64,000 nucleotides of DNA from positions 14,686,954 through 14,750,953 of the forward strand of contig ML682007.1 in NCBI GenBank assembly GCA_007922195.1. The letters are read 5' to 3'. Position 1 is the stretch's first letter. The number at the start of each line of letters is the position of its first letter. Shown here in pieces: positions 11,582-23,780 of the stretch. The DNA comes from Podocnemis expansa. Taxonomy: Eukaryota; Chordata; Testudines; Podocnemididae. The notes beneath the pieces were generated by a model, which was not told the DNA's origin, ran no database searches, and saw only the letters and a list, made by a program, of their open reading frames with translations. Made by a program: the position numbers and the translations under genes.

Positions 11582-12084
11582 AGCTATGTCTACACTTAGA
11601 ACATTAGTTCTAATTAACTTACTTTGAGTTAATTTATTTAAACTAATAATGGTTAATTCAAAATAACATGGTCCCACTAGAAACCCAAATCAAACTAGCA
11701 TGTCCATGGACAGGACTTGCTAATTCAATTTAGGAAGGACCCAGCACAGGAAGTGTGGCAATATGACACCCAAGAAGGGCCATGCTCCCACCCAAAACGT
11801 AGAAAGAGGAAGGCACCTTGGGAGGAGGAAGGGCAAACCACATTAATTTGAACCAATGGTTAGTTCAAATTAACGTGACTTCATTGGGTTAACTCAAAGT
11901 AGTAAGTTTGAATTAACCATTACTTCAAAGTTAAGTGAGGTTTTATAACTTCAAAGTAAGCGTTCATTACTTTGAACTAAGGAATTCCTTAGTTAGAAAT
12001 AATGAAAGCCATTGTAGTCATGCATTAATTTAGTTTGAATTAATCCTCATTACTTCAAACTAAATTGTAAGTGTAGACACAGCC
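11582..12084. mobile_element. Palindromic MITE inserted in the PLE 3' UTR
   Basis: The ends AGCTATGTCTACACTTAG and AAGTGTAGACACAGCC are inverted repeats. A TTA duplication flanks it (11579-11581 and 12085-12087). The PLE reads continuously (gtcttTAAAGTGCC) once the element and one TTA are removed, which fixes the boundaries. The interior has tttgaattaa / ttaattcaaa inverted blocks and a central 'gggtgggagcatggccc'-type section shared inversely with 6411-6897. The TTA target suits PIF/Harbinger; TTAA (piggyBac) would also read from the same bases. Confidence 0.85.
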
Positions 12085-12150
12085 TTAAAGTGCCACGGGA
12101 CTTCTTGTTTTTGTTTGCTGAAATAGGCTAACATGGCTATCCCGATGGAA

Positions 12151-13944
12151 TTTTTCCTCTCCTCGCTTCTGGTCTTGGGTCTGCTTCAGTTTCCCCTGGA
12201 ATGGGATGACTTGTTGACTCTCCCTGCTGGTCCTCCAGGTCGCAGGGCTGTTGGATTGCTGAAGTGAATTTATAAAAGAGGTGGACTTCTGTGACCAAAA
12301 TAAGCCTGCAAACAAGCAGGTTTCCACCTCACTATCTCAGGATTACCACTCTCTAGTTAGACAGGTTCTTTTTACCCTTCTCTAAGGCTCGTCAGCCCTT
12401 CTCCTGGAGGCACTCTTGAGTTGAAGGGTAATTTCCACACTCCCAGTTCTAGGTGGCACTGCAGTGGAAGACAGGCGATCTCTCTCCTCTGTTTCATTTC
12501 AGTGACTCTATGGCAAATGCAGCAGTTTCTGTTTATGCAGACCATTTGCTTCACATTCTTGGACCACTGCCATCTACTGCCTGAAGTAAAAATTGCTGAG
12601 TGAACTCATTCCTCCAAGTTCTGAGTGGCCTTGGTGGGCAGCTGGGAAATTACTAAATGACAGTGGATTTGTTGTTACAATATTTTATAGGTAACTTTAA
12701 AAAAAAATCAAGGACATTACAAAGTCCTTGAATGAGAAACTTTAATCATAGTAGGAAACATAGCTGCAAACTCAAAATGAATCCATCTAATTTCAACCTG
12801 ATTGAGAGAATATGTTTTGCATTCTCAGAGTTTCCCTATTCCGGCTATTACATTTGGAAACATTGCCTAGTTATGTTGACATTGTACTCGGTGTGGGTGA
12901 AACTAGAATGGTACTCACATCACACATTTGTCGCTGAGGGATTTAACATTTCCAAAACACAGCTAACAAATATAAAGCATTATCCTGCCACTGGAGATAT
13001 ACATAAACCTGATCTGATTTCAGTATTGGCAGGAAAAGCTAAAGCCAACTGACTTATTCTGTTAATTGACCAAAGTTATTTTAGCTTTGGTCCTGCTCCT
13101 TTTCCTAATGCAAGAAATGGAAGTTGTGTCACTGAGAACAGTGACAGCAGGGCAGATACTAGGACCCCAGTTCAGGAAAGCACTTAAGCACTTGCTAGTT
13201 CTATCCACCAGGAAAGCACTAAGCAAGTACTTAAGTCCTAGCATATGGTTAAAGAGGATCTGCAAGTGGTTTTCTGAAATAGGGCTACTTTTCCTAAAAC
13301 TGTAATGATTTAAGTTTTTTTGTTATTTGACTCCAAAGGGGTTGCATGGGGTATATAAATCAGCACAGAAATTATCTTTATAACTGAAACATGCATGAGG
13401 GATCATTTTTTAGATAACTCAGTATTAAGTGAATTACATTTTTCAGAGCTAGAAGTACTGTAAATAACTAGCCAGGGAATTAAAAAATATTAAATGAAGG
13501 CTGGATAAAGAATTCTGTCTCATCACTGCTGGAACAGACTAATGGAGTGAATGTTTGTGTTCCACTGGAATATATTACTTATGTTAAAGAACATACAGAA
13601 ATATTTGAGACAATATTGGAGACATATATAAACTTTAATATGATTAAATATATGTAGGAATTTACTGATGATTTACTGACTACAGTTAAATGGATTTATA
13701 ATTTTTATGAAGCGTATAAAGAGTTCTATAAATATCTATTTTATTGCTCAGTTTTATAGAGAATATTATTTAAAAGTACGGAATCCCACAAATATTTTTG
13801 AAACTAGTCAAGACAAAGACTTCAATTCATATATGCAATTGTTATAGAGCTATTGATAAGGAAATGCTGGTGGAACAAGACAAGAGTGTCCAATGGGCTA
13901 CAGTCACCTCTCCTACAACAGTTTTGGACCCATGTAGCCTCACT
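12151..13944. other. Unassigned, with an old palindromic repeat at about 13160-13260
   Basis: At 13160-13255 'caggaaagcacttaagcac' is followed by an inverted counterpart (aagcactaagcaagtacttaag). This looks like an ancient reptile/bird foldback repeat. A small hairpin CAAGGACATT..AAGTCCTTG lies at about 12709-12731. No exon is recognised; frames at 12085-12603 and 12732-13305 lack domains. Confidence 0.35.
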
Positions 13945-14327
13945 GACTATGTCTATATTAGGGCAAATTAGTTTGGATTTGCTAATCTGAAATAAGAAGT
14001 CCAAGGTTAGTCCGAACTAACTTTGACCTAGTTCAAACTACCCACGAACTAACGCTTAGTTTGAACTAGAATGCACGGTTAGTTTGAACTAATGGCTTAG
14101 TTCGGACTTTCTAAGTTCGAACCAAGTCTTAGTCCGTGTCTTGCCTGTGCCTAGTTCAAACTGAAGTTCAAACTAAGCGCAAAAGTCCAAACAAGTGCTG
14201 CATCTTACAAGTTTGAACAAAGCTTTGTCTAGTTCAAACTAAGAAATTTCTGAGCTCGGACTAGGTAAATCCCTGTATAGCCATGGGCTAAATTAGTCTG
14301 GGCTAATTTGCCAATGTAGACATAGAC
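13945..14327. mobile_element. Palindromic MITE, GTTCGAAC/TTCAAACTA-core type
   Basis: The ends GACTATGTCTATATTAGG and CCAATGTAGACATAGAC are imperfect inverted repeats. The next blocks in from each end (gcaaattag / ctaatttg) are also inverted. The interior repeats variants of agtttgaact and ttagttcgga many times in both directions. No clean TSD remains. Same type as 23444-23777. Confidence 0.75.
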
Positions 14328-14763
14328 ATCATGATTTACTTTAGGGGAAATTCATGTCTAGTCTCTTCAAATAGAAAAGTGCAAATTCACTGAGGGGTGA
14401 GTTTACTGGAATTGCAGAAGTTTTTTTTTAACATACATTTAAGAGAAATAGGCCACTGGATCTGACCACAAGTGGACTTTGGGAATGTTTAGGTTGAAAA
14501 TCATAGTTTTAATTAGAGCTGGTCAGAGAGTGTTTTCCCCCACCCCTTGTGCAAAATGTTGATGAAACAAAAATCCTGTGCTGCTGCAACTACAATAACA
14601 ATTTTTTGTGTGCTAGCTCAATGAGAACTAGTGCAAGTATATCCGCATGAGCTGGGAATCACAGCCCTGGCTCCAAAGGTTGACACAGTCTGTAGGAGGC
14701 ACAGGGCAGCGGTATGCCAGCTCACAGCTAGATGAGTCAGTTGTGCCTTGCAGTTTATCTTTA
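14328..14763. other. Unassigned
   Basis: No recognised gene or repeat. Confidence 0.3.
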
Positions 14764-14823
14764 GGCTATGTACGCAGTTGGAATAATGGTAAAAACAATT
14801 TTTACCTGCTGTGCGTAGTCAGC
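14764..14823. repeat. 60-bp foldback with GGCTATGTACGCAG end
   Basis: GGCTATGTACGCAG at the left faces CTGTGCGTAGTCAGC at the right, and the centre pairs as GGTAAAA / TTTTTACC. TTA precedes it, but the right flank is ATT. It may be a deletion derivative of the GGCTATGTCTACAC MITE group, or an independent hairpin. Confidence 0.4.
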
Positions 14824-16760
14824 ATTATGTCCTTCAGGATGAAGGAAATGCTAACAGAATCTCTGCCTAAGTAATAGGATTGCAGTTTAGTTATTTGGGG
14901 GTATTTGTAATGTCTGTGTTTCTCTCATTTCCCCACACCCAGTCACAAAGTGGATTTATTCCTTTAACTTTTAAATTTTTTTAAACACAGGATACATGTG
15001 ATATTGGTCCTTCTTTGTGTTTATGTGACTATTTCGGTAGGGCTGGGAAAGCAGAGTTGGGGCCATCAGATTAAAACGTGACAGAGAAGAATGGTGGGTA
15101 AATGAGCAATGGATTAGAGCACTTGGGGAGTAAAGTCACCCTTAATATTCCCATGGATGTGAACCCATTCATCATAGTAGTTGCAGTCAGGAGACCAGAT
15201 TCAGGAAGACACGTCTGGCAACTTTGCCAGCTCATTTATAAACCAACGTGGGTCACGTACACCCCTATTGCATTAACAGATTTCTCAATTTTGCTTAAGG
15301 GTGAATTCTACCATTAAAAACTATAGCTAATTTTTAAAAGTTGAATATCTTCACCCTTTCCCTCACTCCTGAGTGGATAAAAAGCAGCCTCACGTTACGT
15401 AACTAAGTCATAGAAAACAATAAAGCTGTTGTCTCCATAAGTATGCTGTCTTCCCTCTCTTGGCTCCATCTGGGTTCCTGTTTTCTAGGGGTGTTGCACT
15501 GCAGCAAGATTTTCATCCTTACTTATTTTCAACAGCTGGCTCCCTCCTGGCTTACCAATCCTCTGTTGGCTCAAAACTAGATCTCTGTCTCTTCTACCAC
15601 AGGCACAGAGGTTACCCCCAACTGTTCAGCTTTTATATAATGGCCATCCACAGCAAGGTTGCCAGATAAGAGAATGCTGAAGAACTCAAGATGGTTCATG
15701 TCACCCTGTTGCAGAGGCACCAAGGCCTGGACCTATCACGGCTGAAGAACAAACCTGTTTATGCAGTTTCTTTCCTGTTTGTGGTTATATAATGCTTCTT
15801 GTTTACAGAGCACAAATTGTTCTAACAAACAATTAAAACAGAAGATAGCACATGCTTACAAACCGCTGAATATTCCTATTCACAGACAAAGGGCTACAGT
15901 TATCAAAAATAAACGTGGCATTGATGGCACTAACTAACCACAGCTAATACATTCACTGATACAAAGTGACTCTCCAGTCTGAATTGGTTGACATCTTGTT
16001 TGCAATTGTCTTGTTACACCTTGGTATTGCAGAAGTCTGATGCAAACAAGTGATATGTACTCTACCGGAAATCTTTAGACAAAATGTGGTGAGTTAAGGA
16101 CAGGCTCTACTTTAATAATCTTAGTGTTTTTTTGTTGTTAGTTTCTCTAATGTCAAAAATGTGGATAAGTGGCTTATGGAATGTAAACACTGTTGAAATA
16201 AAACATTTGGGAAAAATGGAAGATAAGAAGCTTCTAATCCACAGACTGTTGATGTCAATGGAAGGTCTCCTACTGAAGGGCACTGGATCAAAGTCATCTT
16301 CCATTAAACTGCTTCATGTCACAGTGCAAGGAAATATGGTGCTCTTTTGGGTAAACTTTCACTGAAGGGTGACATTAACAGTCAAATGATAGCTAAACTG
16401 GTTTGCCCAAATTTAAAAAATTTTTAAAAAGGAATCTTTTATTAAGCCAGAGGACAGATGTTTATTTAAAAAAAAAATTCCTCTCCAATGTTTGAAACCC
16501 AAACACGGCAGCACTAAGAACGTGAAAGTAAAACTGCCTAGTGGCGAAAGCAAAATATTCTTAACTGGCTTTCATTGTGCACTCACTTGTTATACAATAA
16601 TATAGGTAAATATTTTGGTTTGCATGATTTTTAACTGGAAATGTCAGATTAACTTAGCTAACACACTCACACATGCCATGAACAGGAATAGATTTTTAGC
16701 ATAATATCCTTTTGGGAATGCTTAGAGCTCACTTCCATACTGCTTCAAAGCACAGTAATG
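14824..16760. other. Unassigned
   Basis: C/T-rich around 15420-15680. No splice-bounded exon or repeat was recognised. Overlapping frames on both strands at 16107-16365 are not supported by motifs. Confidence 0.3.
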
Positions 16761-16768
16761 GTCCAGGA

Positions 16769-17083
16769 CAGGGGTTGGCAACCCAAAAGTTAAGAAGAGC
16801 CATCTTAAAAAATTCCTTCAATAACCAAGTGTTTTCAGAGCCACAATGGGTGTAGCCTACTGGTGGGGGACGGAAGGAGCTGAGCCAGGGTACCTGCCGT
16901 GGAGTCCCCTGGCAGGGAGGATCCCAGGATCAGGAATGGCCCCCTCACCAGGCGGGAACCCAGAATCAGAAGCCAGCCACCCACAGGGTCCCCCATTGGC
17001 AGCGGGAGGAGGAGGCCCCAAAGCTGCAAGAGGGCAGCCAAAGAACCATATGTGACTCCAGAGCCGCAGGTTGCAGACCCCTC
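16769..17083. mobile_element. hAT-type MITE, 315 bp
   Basis: The left end CAGGGGTTGGCAACC and right end GGTTGCAGACCCCTC are inverted repeats. An 8-bp TSD is visible, GTCCAGGA (16761-16768) and GTCTAGGA (17084-17091), differing at one base. The G/C-rich middle gives several spurious reading frames on both strands (16835-17055). No transposase. Confidence 0.85.
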
Positions 17084-18541
17084 GTCTAGGATGCTTGGAT
17101 CATGGATAGATTGTCTGACAGACAGAACTGATTTTAAAACTACCCATTCAATGAAACAGCTACGGGAGTATCACTTTTCTGAAACTATGAAGCTTTGTCT
17201 TAACTTGCATCTGATAAGTTTTTATTCTCTGTTCATACTTTTAGACAAGCAAAAAGAAATAGCTACTTCTATGAAAGTTACAAATTTTGAACGGAATTTT
17301 TTGGTGCTTATAGTAAATACGCACTGACGTTCTCAGGAAAAAATATTAGCTGTGGATAAGCCCTTCAACTTTAGCACATGTACGTGCATCTCAGTGTTCT
17401 GGGTTTTTATGCGATACAAATATTTTCTTCCTGCAGGATATTTGGGAGGAATTGAAATAAAGTTACAGAGCCAATTTCTCTTGCTTTGTTCAGCACAATC
17501 CACATAGACTTGACTTAAAACTGGTTTAAATGACCAAGGGATGATCAGCCAGTAGAAGGGTGAACCTCTAGTGGCAGAGATTACACTAAAAAAAAAAACA
17601 AAATAGCCAATAGCCCACTGGTTTGTGTATCTGCTTCCCATGTAGAAAACAAACATTTCAGGCACTGATGCTCAGCCTGGTTGGAGCACAGACATTGAAC
17701 TGGGTCTGCCACAGAGCCCCAACCACTAGACTGTTGAGTCTTCTAGGGTATGACTCCCTCTCTATTTGTCATTTTTGCCAGAAATTCCAGTTTTGGTCTG
17801 AGAAACTTTCTCCACTAATTTTTGTTAAGACAAAGTATCCTTCCACAGAAAGTACTGGTTTTAACAAATTGACATTTCCTGTCCAAAAAAAAAAAAATTA
17901 AAAAATCCTTTTTTTGAAAGACTCCTGACCAGTTTTGTCCCATTTTCACGGTCAGTCTCCTGTGGCTGTTACATCCCAGAATATGTTAGAACAGCAAAAC
18001 AACTCAACATAGAGCAGCCCCAGATTCAAGGAGCGCAGAGGTGAACTCTAAGTCACTTTGCATAGCACGCCCTGACTTGCATTATGTACAGTTCAGCTGC
18101 GCCCAGGGTTTAATCTGTGCATTCAGAAGTTGGCAAGGATGATGCTGCGTTCCATTATGTCAGAATCATGGCACTAATATTTTTTGCCCAAGGAGCAATT
18201 GGCTGAGTCACCTCTGACATCACAGTGGCCTAGGAGTCTTGGCATGGGACAGATATATACCTTATGGCAGCTGCATACCTCATTGTAATTCATACTAGCA
18301 CAAGGGAAAAATGATTGATAGTAGAGAGAAGAGGTATTTGCCCCAGAGAAGAAAATGTAAAACATTAGAGAGGAACTCAGTGAAATACAGAGGGGCAGAT
18401 TCTCTGCTGAGATAAATTGTCGTAGCCCCAGTGACTGAGAATCTACTTGTGAAATTGGATTTTAACCCTATTTAATGACTTCCATAAAAAGGAAAATATA
18501 AGATTTTTTTAAAGAGTTTAAAATGAGGAAAATGATTAAGA
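17084..18541. other. Mostly unassigned, possible MIR relic
   Basis: About 17660-17745 (ttgaactgggtctgccacag, then ccaaccactagactgttgag) resembles the 3' half of a MIR. An A-run lies at 17886-17897. No exon recognised. Confidence 0.3.
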
Positions 18542-18660
18542 TGAATCATAGAAGATTAGGGTTGGAAGGAATCTCAGGAGGTCAAATCTCCTGCTCCAAG
18601 CACAACCAACCCCAACTAAATCAACATTCAATTTCATTTGAAAAGGTATATCCTGGCTCC
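18542..18660 (-). mobile_element. CR1 LINE 3' tail
   Basis: GAATCATAGAAGATTAGGGT, then TTGGAAGGAATCTCAGGAGG, is the reverse complement of the typical CR1 3' end with its ATTCTATGATTC-type terminus. The following tcctgctccaagcacaacca and ccccaactaaatcaa continue the family pattern. 5'-truncated and dead. Confidence 0.85.
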
Positions 18661-19573
18661 CTAATCCGCAAACTCTGGAACTGACTTAGTGAGGCGTCAA
18701 GCATAACTAGCTATGGCTGGGCAGCCTTTGCAGGATAGGAGGGGGAAGCATTCCTGACTGGAGGGAGGGATTAAGATATGAGAAGAATTTTTACAGTAAA
18801 ATTTTTACTAACTCAAAGAATGTTGACATTTTCCAGGCTCTCTTGCAAGGGCCCAGTCCTGCAAGCTGCTAACTGCCTCCTTTGGGTGCTCAGCACCCGA
18901 CTGAATCAGCCCTACGGGAATTCTCCTGAAGGATATATGATATAAAACATGTATACATGTCTGCAGTTGCCAAAGGGTGAAATAATTTCAGGAGGAATTT
19001 AATTTAGCCAGGGATGATTTCTGGAACTATTTAGAGGTCAGTGATTGCATGTTTAAATTCTTTGACAAAAGAGAAAATTGTATGTGGCCTGAGATTGAAG
19101 AGCTTTGTAAATATTTCTTCAGTTTTTCCCCACCCAGCAGGCTTTTATTGTGTTGTCTTGATGGGCACAGAAAAACTCCCCAAGTTAAAGACAGCTTGGG
19201 AGTTAGACTTGCATATAGAAGTTTCCTGAAATTTCTTCTCCTGCAAGTAGGCAGGGAGAGAAATTTGCTTTATTAAATGTAAGCATAAAACTAAAGAAAT
19301 GAGTTGATTCTCTGAGATAAGCAATCAGAGCCCATCTTTCATGTAGAAATGAAGAAATGAAAGTCATGAAAAAAATGTAAATAAAAATTGGTTTGCCAGT
19401 TCTGTCCACTCCACGTTGGTGCAAAAATGCAAATAAAAAGTAGTCATTATAGTAGGCTCCTCAGGGTAGAAAGTATGTCTGGAAAATTAGCTGTCCCCAT
19501 ATACTTCAGACAGGCAGAGTTCAAAGCCTTGACAGCAAATTGTTCTATATGCTTGCTGAAGTTGTATTAACCC
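18661..19573. other. Unassigned
   Basis: Around 18840-18920 (gggcccagtcctgcaagctg and following) may be an old sauropsid repeat. Nothing else recognised. Confidence 0.3.
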
Positions 19574-19599
19574 AAATCAGCAGAACAAACAAGGAAACT

Positions 19600-19692
19600 G
19601 ATGTAATAAATACATTTGTTATTTAAAAGTGCCACAGGACTCCTTGATTGTTTTGCTGAACTGGACTCCCATGGCTACCCCTTTGGAACAAA
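19600..19692 (+). mobile_element. PLE 3'-end fragment
   Basis: AATACATTTGTTATTTAAAAG, then TGCCACAGGACTCCTTGATTG, ending ATGGCTACCCCTTTGGAAC, is the PLE tail. An AACAAACAAGGA just upstream (about 19584) could be an inverted stub of the same end. AAATCAGCAG / AAATCATCAC near 19574 and 19693 may be a worn TSD. Confidence 0.7.
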
Positions 19693-20019
19693 TCATCACG
19701 TTTCCCTCAGCATATTGCTGCTGACTTCTCATCTCATAACTTTGCAGATCCTATTGCCCTCTGCAGCTTGAATACTTAATAGCCCATATTTTCAAAAGAA
19801 GTTTAAAGGGAGTTCAGGAAGTTTGCACATCCCCCAGTTTCCCAATAAGTAATGGCACACACAATGAGCACGTGTGTGCCGATGCTGTGAATTGAGGTGA
19901 TGGCCACTACAGAAGAACCTCGTATCTGGGTACCTCAGTTTTGTTTGATGTGTGATTTTCAAACTATGGGATGGTTGTAGTATTTGCAATTGTCACTTCA
20001 CACTCCACTCTCCCACAAA

Positions 20020-20200
20020 TGATCCAATATTTAGCTCTTGCCAAACACTTTCCAGAGTATGGTTTAAGTAATTCTCATGATGCCCCTTTGGTGGAGGTAG
20101 GCAGGCAGTTTGGGTAAAGTCCTGTCCCCCACTGAAGCCAATAGCAAAACGTCCACGCTACTGACTTCAGTGGGGCTAAGATTTCAATCTAATGGGGAAT
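20020..20200. repeat. Possible MIR and inverted ancient repeat
   Basis: CCAAACACTTTCCAGAGTAT, then aattctcatgatgcccc, looks like a diverged MIR core. At 20120-20185, 'cccactgaagccaatagcaa' and 'actgacttcagtggggc' are inverted counterparts of a phrase common in sauropsid repeats. Confidence 0.35.
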
Positions 20201-20234
20201 GTTATCTAATAATTAGAGCAGGGATAGGAGGATA

Positions 20235-20335
20235 TATGATTCCTGTCTTGGATAAGTCACAGTTTCTTTCCCTCAGTCTCCCCATTGATAAATGAGATTA
20301 ATACATTAATTCATCACAGGGTAATGGAAAGGGAG
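20235..20335 (-). repeat. MIR-like SINE relic
   Basis: CTTGGATAAGTCACAGTTTC, then CCCTCAGTCTCCCCATTGAT and AAATGAGATTAATACATTAAT, follow the order of the reverse-complemented MIR core (gggcaagtcac..cctcagtttcc.catctg.aaatg). Confidence 0.6.
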
Positions 20336-20764
20336 AAGGAATTATCTTGATTTAAGTTAATTTTTGTTTGTAATGCAATTGAAATATTTGGATGAAAATC
20401 ATAGTGAATTGAAAATATTAATCAATTCAATTGTTCCTACATGTCTGTCCAGGCTCCCATACTCTACACATGATGGAGAGTTGCTCAAACAGAAGAAGTA
20501 CAAAGGATCTTGTTTTATTCATGCTATCTGGTGAAAAAGGCATGGAAGAAAAGCATAGCTTACTTGTGAGCAAAGAAAGACATTCTTCACTTTATCTACA
20601 TAAAAAACACTACATTCCTGGACTAAAAGGCCTCGACTTGTGGAGCCAAATTGCTGATAATTGTGAAAATGCCAGAAAACCAGTTATATGTAAGGTATTG
20701 AAACATGTACTTTAGTTAACTGAACTGTGGTGGTTTCAGAGAACTCTAGCAATCAGAAGATGAG

Positions 20765-20925
20765 ACTGTGAGACAGGAACTCCTAAATTCTAAACGATGG
20801 CTTGACCAATTACTCAAGGAATGGCCTTGGAAAGTTACTAAGCCTCTCTATGCCACCAAATATGCATAAGGAAAATGGTGAGAATGTCACAAAGATGTGG
20901 GGAGCAATTAATTAATATGCACAAA
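20765..20925 (-). repeat. MIR-like SINE relic
   Basis: The pattern ggccttggaaagttactaag, then cctctctatgcc, and ggaaaatggtgagaatg follows the reverse-complement MIR core. More diverged than the copy at 20235. Confidence 0.45.
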
Positions 20926-23440
20926 TCCTTTTATTCATGCTGAACATCAAGTGATAGACTCCTTTAAACAGCAAAATGGAGACAGTGGTATCTGAAGATA
21001 GACTGAATTGATTAGCGAACCTCAGACACATAGTGACATCGACTTGATCCATTCTGGATTAATAAGAAATCCATGAGCTTGATATCTGACTCCCAGAGAT
21101 ACTGAAGAGTCATGGGAAAGCAAGTCTTTGGCAGATTCCGGTATGTTATTCCTGGAGCTATCTACAGTACTTCTGGCGGGGGTACTTCTGGGAATTGAGC
21201 CTAGATCTGACTCCCATATATCCATGTTCTCTCAGGAAATTAGGCTAGTTAGTTTAGCTATACAGGAGGGTTTTGATTATTCAAACAGTTTGAGCAAAAC
21301 TAAAGTTTTTTGGTTAACTGTGAGTTTTTATGCACTGAGAGTCAACGACATGAGAGAGGCATACACTGGCTGTTCATTAAATTGGAAGGATTATGAGTCC
21401 AGGTGCTCACATACTAGTAATTGTGACCCTGCAATATTTCAGGTCTGGCTGAGCTTGAGGAGAATGAATTCATTACAAGGAGACCACCCACCCAAATACG
21501 ACTGTTCGCAAATATTTTAATAATCCAGGTAGTCTGTCTTAAAAATCAAGTTTCATAGACTCAGAGTCATTTTTGGTCTGCCCAATATTCTCTATAACAA
21601 AAAAGAAATATGCTTTGAAAGAGAAAGACCACAGTTCAGTGATGATTTACCTCTTAAGTGGCGTACTTGACAATGTCAGCACAACCCCTTTCCTTTGAGC
21701 GCTATTCTAGACATTTTACGTGACATTTAACAGCATGGAAATGCCTTCACCAATGACTTCACCTCTCCTTTAAAAAGCGCTTAACGTGAAATGTTCCTAC
21801 AGTAACCTGTCCATTGATTGTCTCCACATGGTGCTCAGACAGGAAAAGAAAGTGATGATAGCTCCTCTCTCATCAATCTTCCCTTCCTACTTGTTATATA
21901 CTCATATTAGTAGTTTCAAAATGTGAATATGTCATAGCCAGGTTTCCTCATGCAAGCTGAAAAGTATTTTTATATTAGAACACATAGAACAGCTGTTCCA
22001 TGTTATATCCAAACTAAACTGATCGCTGCTTAGGGCAAATATTCCAATATATACCATGTGCGCTTGAGGCACTCCTTAAATAAATGAGATGGACAATAAG
22101 GAGTTTGGCAGAAAGTATCTGAACACAATTGTCTCCTACATGGAAGCTCTGCCCTTCTCCACTTTGGTCTCCCTTCCGAAGCAGTTATTGGCTCATCGTT
22201 CTCATCCACCAGTGCCACTACACACATTTAGGCAAAACAATAAGGAGAAACCTCCTAGATTTTTCATTTGAAAAGATAATTCTATGGAAGCAGAATTTCT
22301 GGTGATATTGTGGTTTTGGAAGGAGGACATTGGGAAATACATACAAGTGGAGAGGGCCTTTTAGTCTTGGGCACAATAAGTCTGTAAGCTCATATATAAA
22401 AAGGTTGATAAAAATGGCAAGTATTTTATGCTGAACAAAACAAATCTGTGCCTGTAACATTGAAGTCAGACTAACTGAAAATGGAAGTTTTGTTGAGCTC
22501 ATATTGGGGTGGCTCCTGGGATGATGAAGAGATTTGTATAGCATCTTATTGCTTCCATATCTAGAACTTCCAACCTACTGGAGGTATGAATTCCCTGACT
22601 TGATGTTTGCTAAGAAAGGCATGAAAGCTTACCGTCTTGCTAAACAAGGACAACGGCAAAGCAAAAGAACAGCTTTCCGCCAATGTTATGTTCCGTTGTG
22701 ATGAACCAACACCAATAAGCAAGGAATCCTAAGTGCCATGACCCCAAGAAAAGTAAATAAAATATTTAAAGCCCAATGTGACACAATCTCTCTTGGTACC
22801 TGGTACTCACTACCTCAGTTCTCCTCTTCTAGTTTCAGCGGTGTCACTCAACTGTCTTTTGCATTGGCAGAGCCTGTTGCTTCTAACTGCACCCTGTCCA
22901 GGGTAAAGAAAAAGTCTAACAGAACAAAATCTTCAGTAGCCTGACACTGATTCCAGTTTCAGTAATTCTCTCTTACATTATAGCAAGGGCTTCACACAAC
23001 ATGGAGATGAATGGGGGACCTCCATATGACTGTCTTTTACTAGATCTGGTTGGCAGGGCTGTCTGAGCATTATATAAAAAGGGTGTGGCAGGCAGGGTGT
23101 TCTCTGTGAAGTTTCCAAGTCTCTGGAATTTGCTTCTTCCCCTTTCCCCCCCCACCGCCACACTTCATTTCAAATTAGCCCACATTTAGTAGCCTTCCAA
23201 GAATGCTGCAAAAGACATGTCTTTAGTAGTTTTGGGGGGAGGCTATTCTTCCCTCAAGAAGGAAGGGATGGAAAAGGGCTTCTTACGAGCGGAGTCCTGC
23301 AGAAATGATTATTTTAATACTATGTGGATTTCACTGCATTTATTGTGGTGTCAGTGGTTTGCCAGCATGCCCAGAGCCTTGGCCAGGAGATTTTAAAATT
23401 TTGTTAAATCTAAACAGACAAACAAATACAGGATGTTAGC
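20926..23440. other. Unassigned
   Basis: The longest frames (21128-21520 plus strand, 22218-22544 minus strand) show no domain or family motif. A C-run (ttccccccccac) lies near 23145. No repeat recognised. Confidence 0.35.
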
Positions 23441-23443
23441 TTG

Positions 23444-23777
23444 CCTATGTCGCCACTAGCCAAAGCTAGTTCAAACTAACCTTGCGCTTATAAATTTGAA
23501 TTAACAATGTGTCCTAGTTTGGACTAATGCTGAGTTCGAACTAACCACCTTAATTCAAATTTATTAAATTTGAATTAAGTGTTAGTTCAAGTCCACATCA
23601 CACTTCGTTTGAACTAACTTGCAACTAAGTGCTTAGTTCAAACTAAGCGCCTGTACTAACTAGTTCTAACTAAGCGTTCCTTAGTTCAAACAAAGGAAAG
23701 CCTAATGTGGCCATGGGCTAAATTAGTCTGGATTAAGCCTCCTTAATCTGGGCTACCTTGCCAGTGTAGACATAGCC
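23444..23777. mobile_element. Palindromic MITE, TTCAAACTAA-core type
   Basis: The ends CCTATGTCGCCACTAG and CCAGTGTAGACATAGCC are inverted repeats, with TTG on both sides (23441-23443 and 23778-23780). The interior repeats agttcaaactaa / ttagtttgaac motifs in both directions and matches the type at 13945-14327, including the 'catgggctaaattagtctgg' section near the right end of each. Confidence 0.8.
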
Positions 23778-23780
23778 TTG

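Larger units (their letters stand above)
10925..12150 (+). mobile_element. Penelope-like element, 5'-truncated, interrupted
   Basis: This is the longest PLE copy in the window. It holds the end of the single PLE reading frame (10940-11335), then about 190 bases of 3' UTR, then the recurring 3' segment: CTGAAGA at 11523-11529, GAAA at 11547-11550, GCTTATGTGATAAATAA. The tail resumes at 12085 as TTAAAGTGCCACGGGACTTC and ends GGCTATCCCGATGGAA near 12150. A palindromic MITE (11582-12084) splits it. This copy links the short palindromic repeats of the window to PLEs: they are all its 3' end. Confidence 0.8.

Noticed and set aside
16835..17327. Cluster of frames including one of 142 codons
   Set aside because: It lies mostly within a hAT MITE of high G+C with defined ends and TSD.
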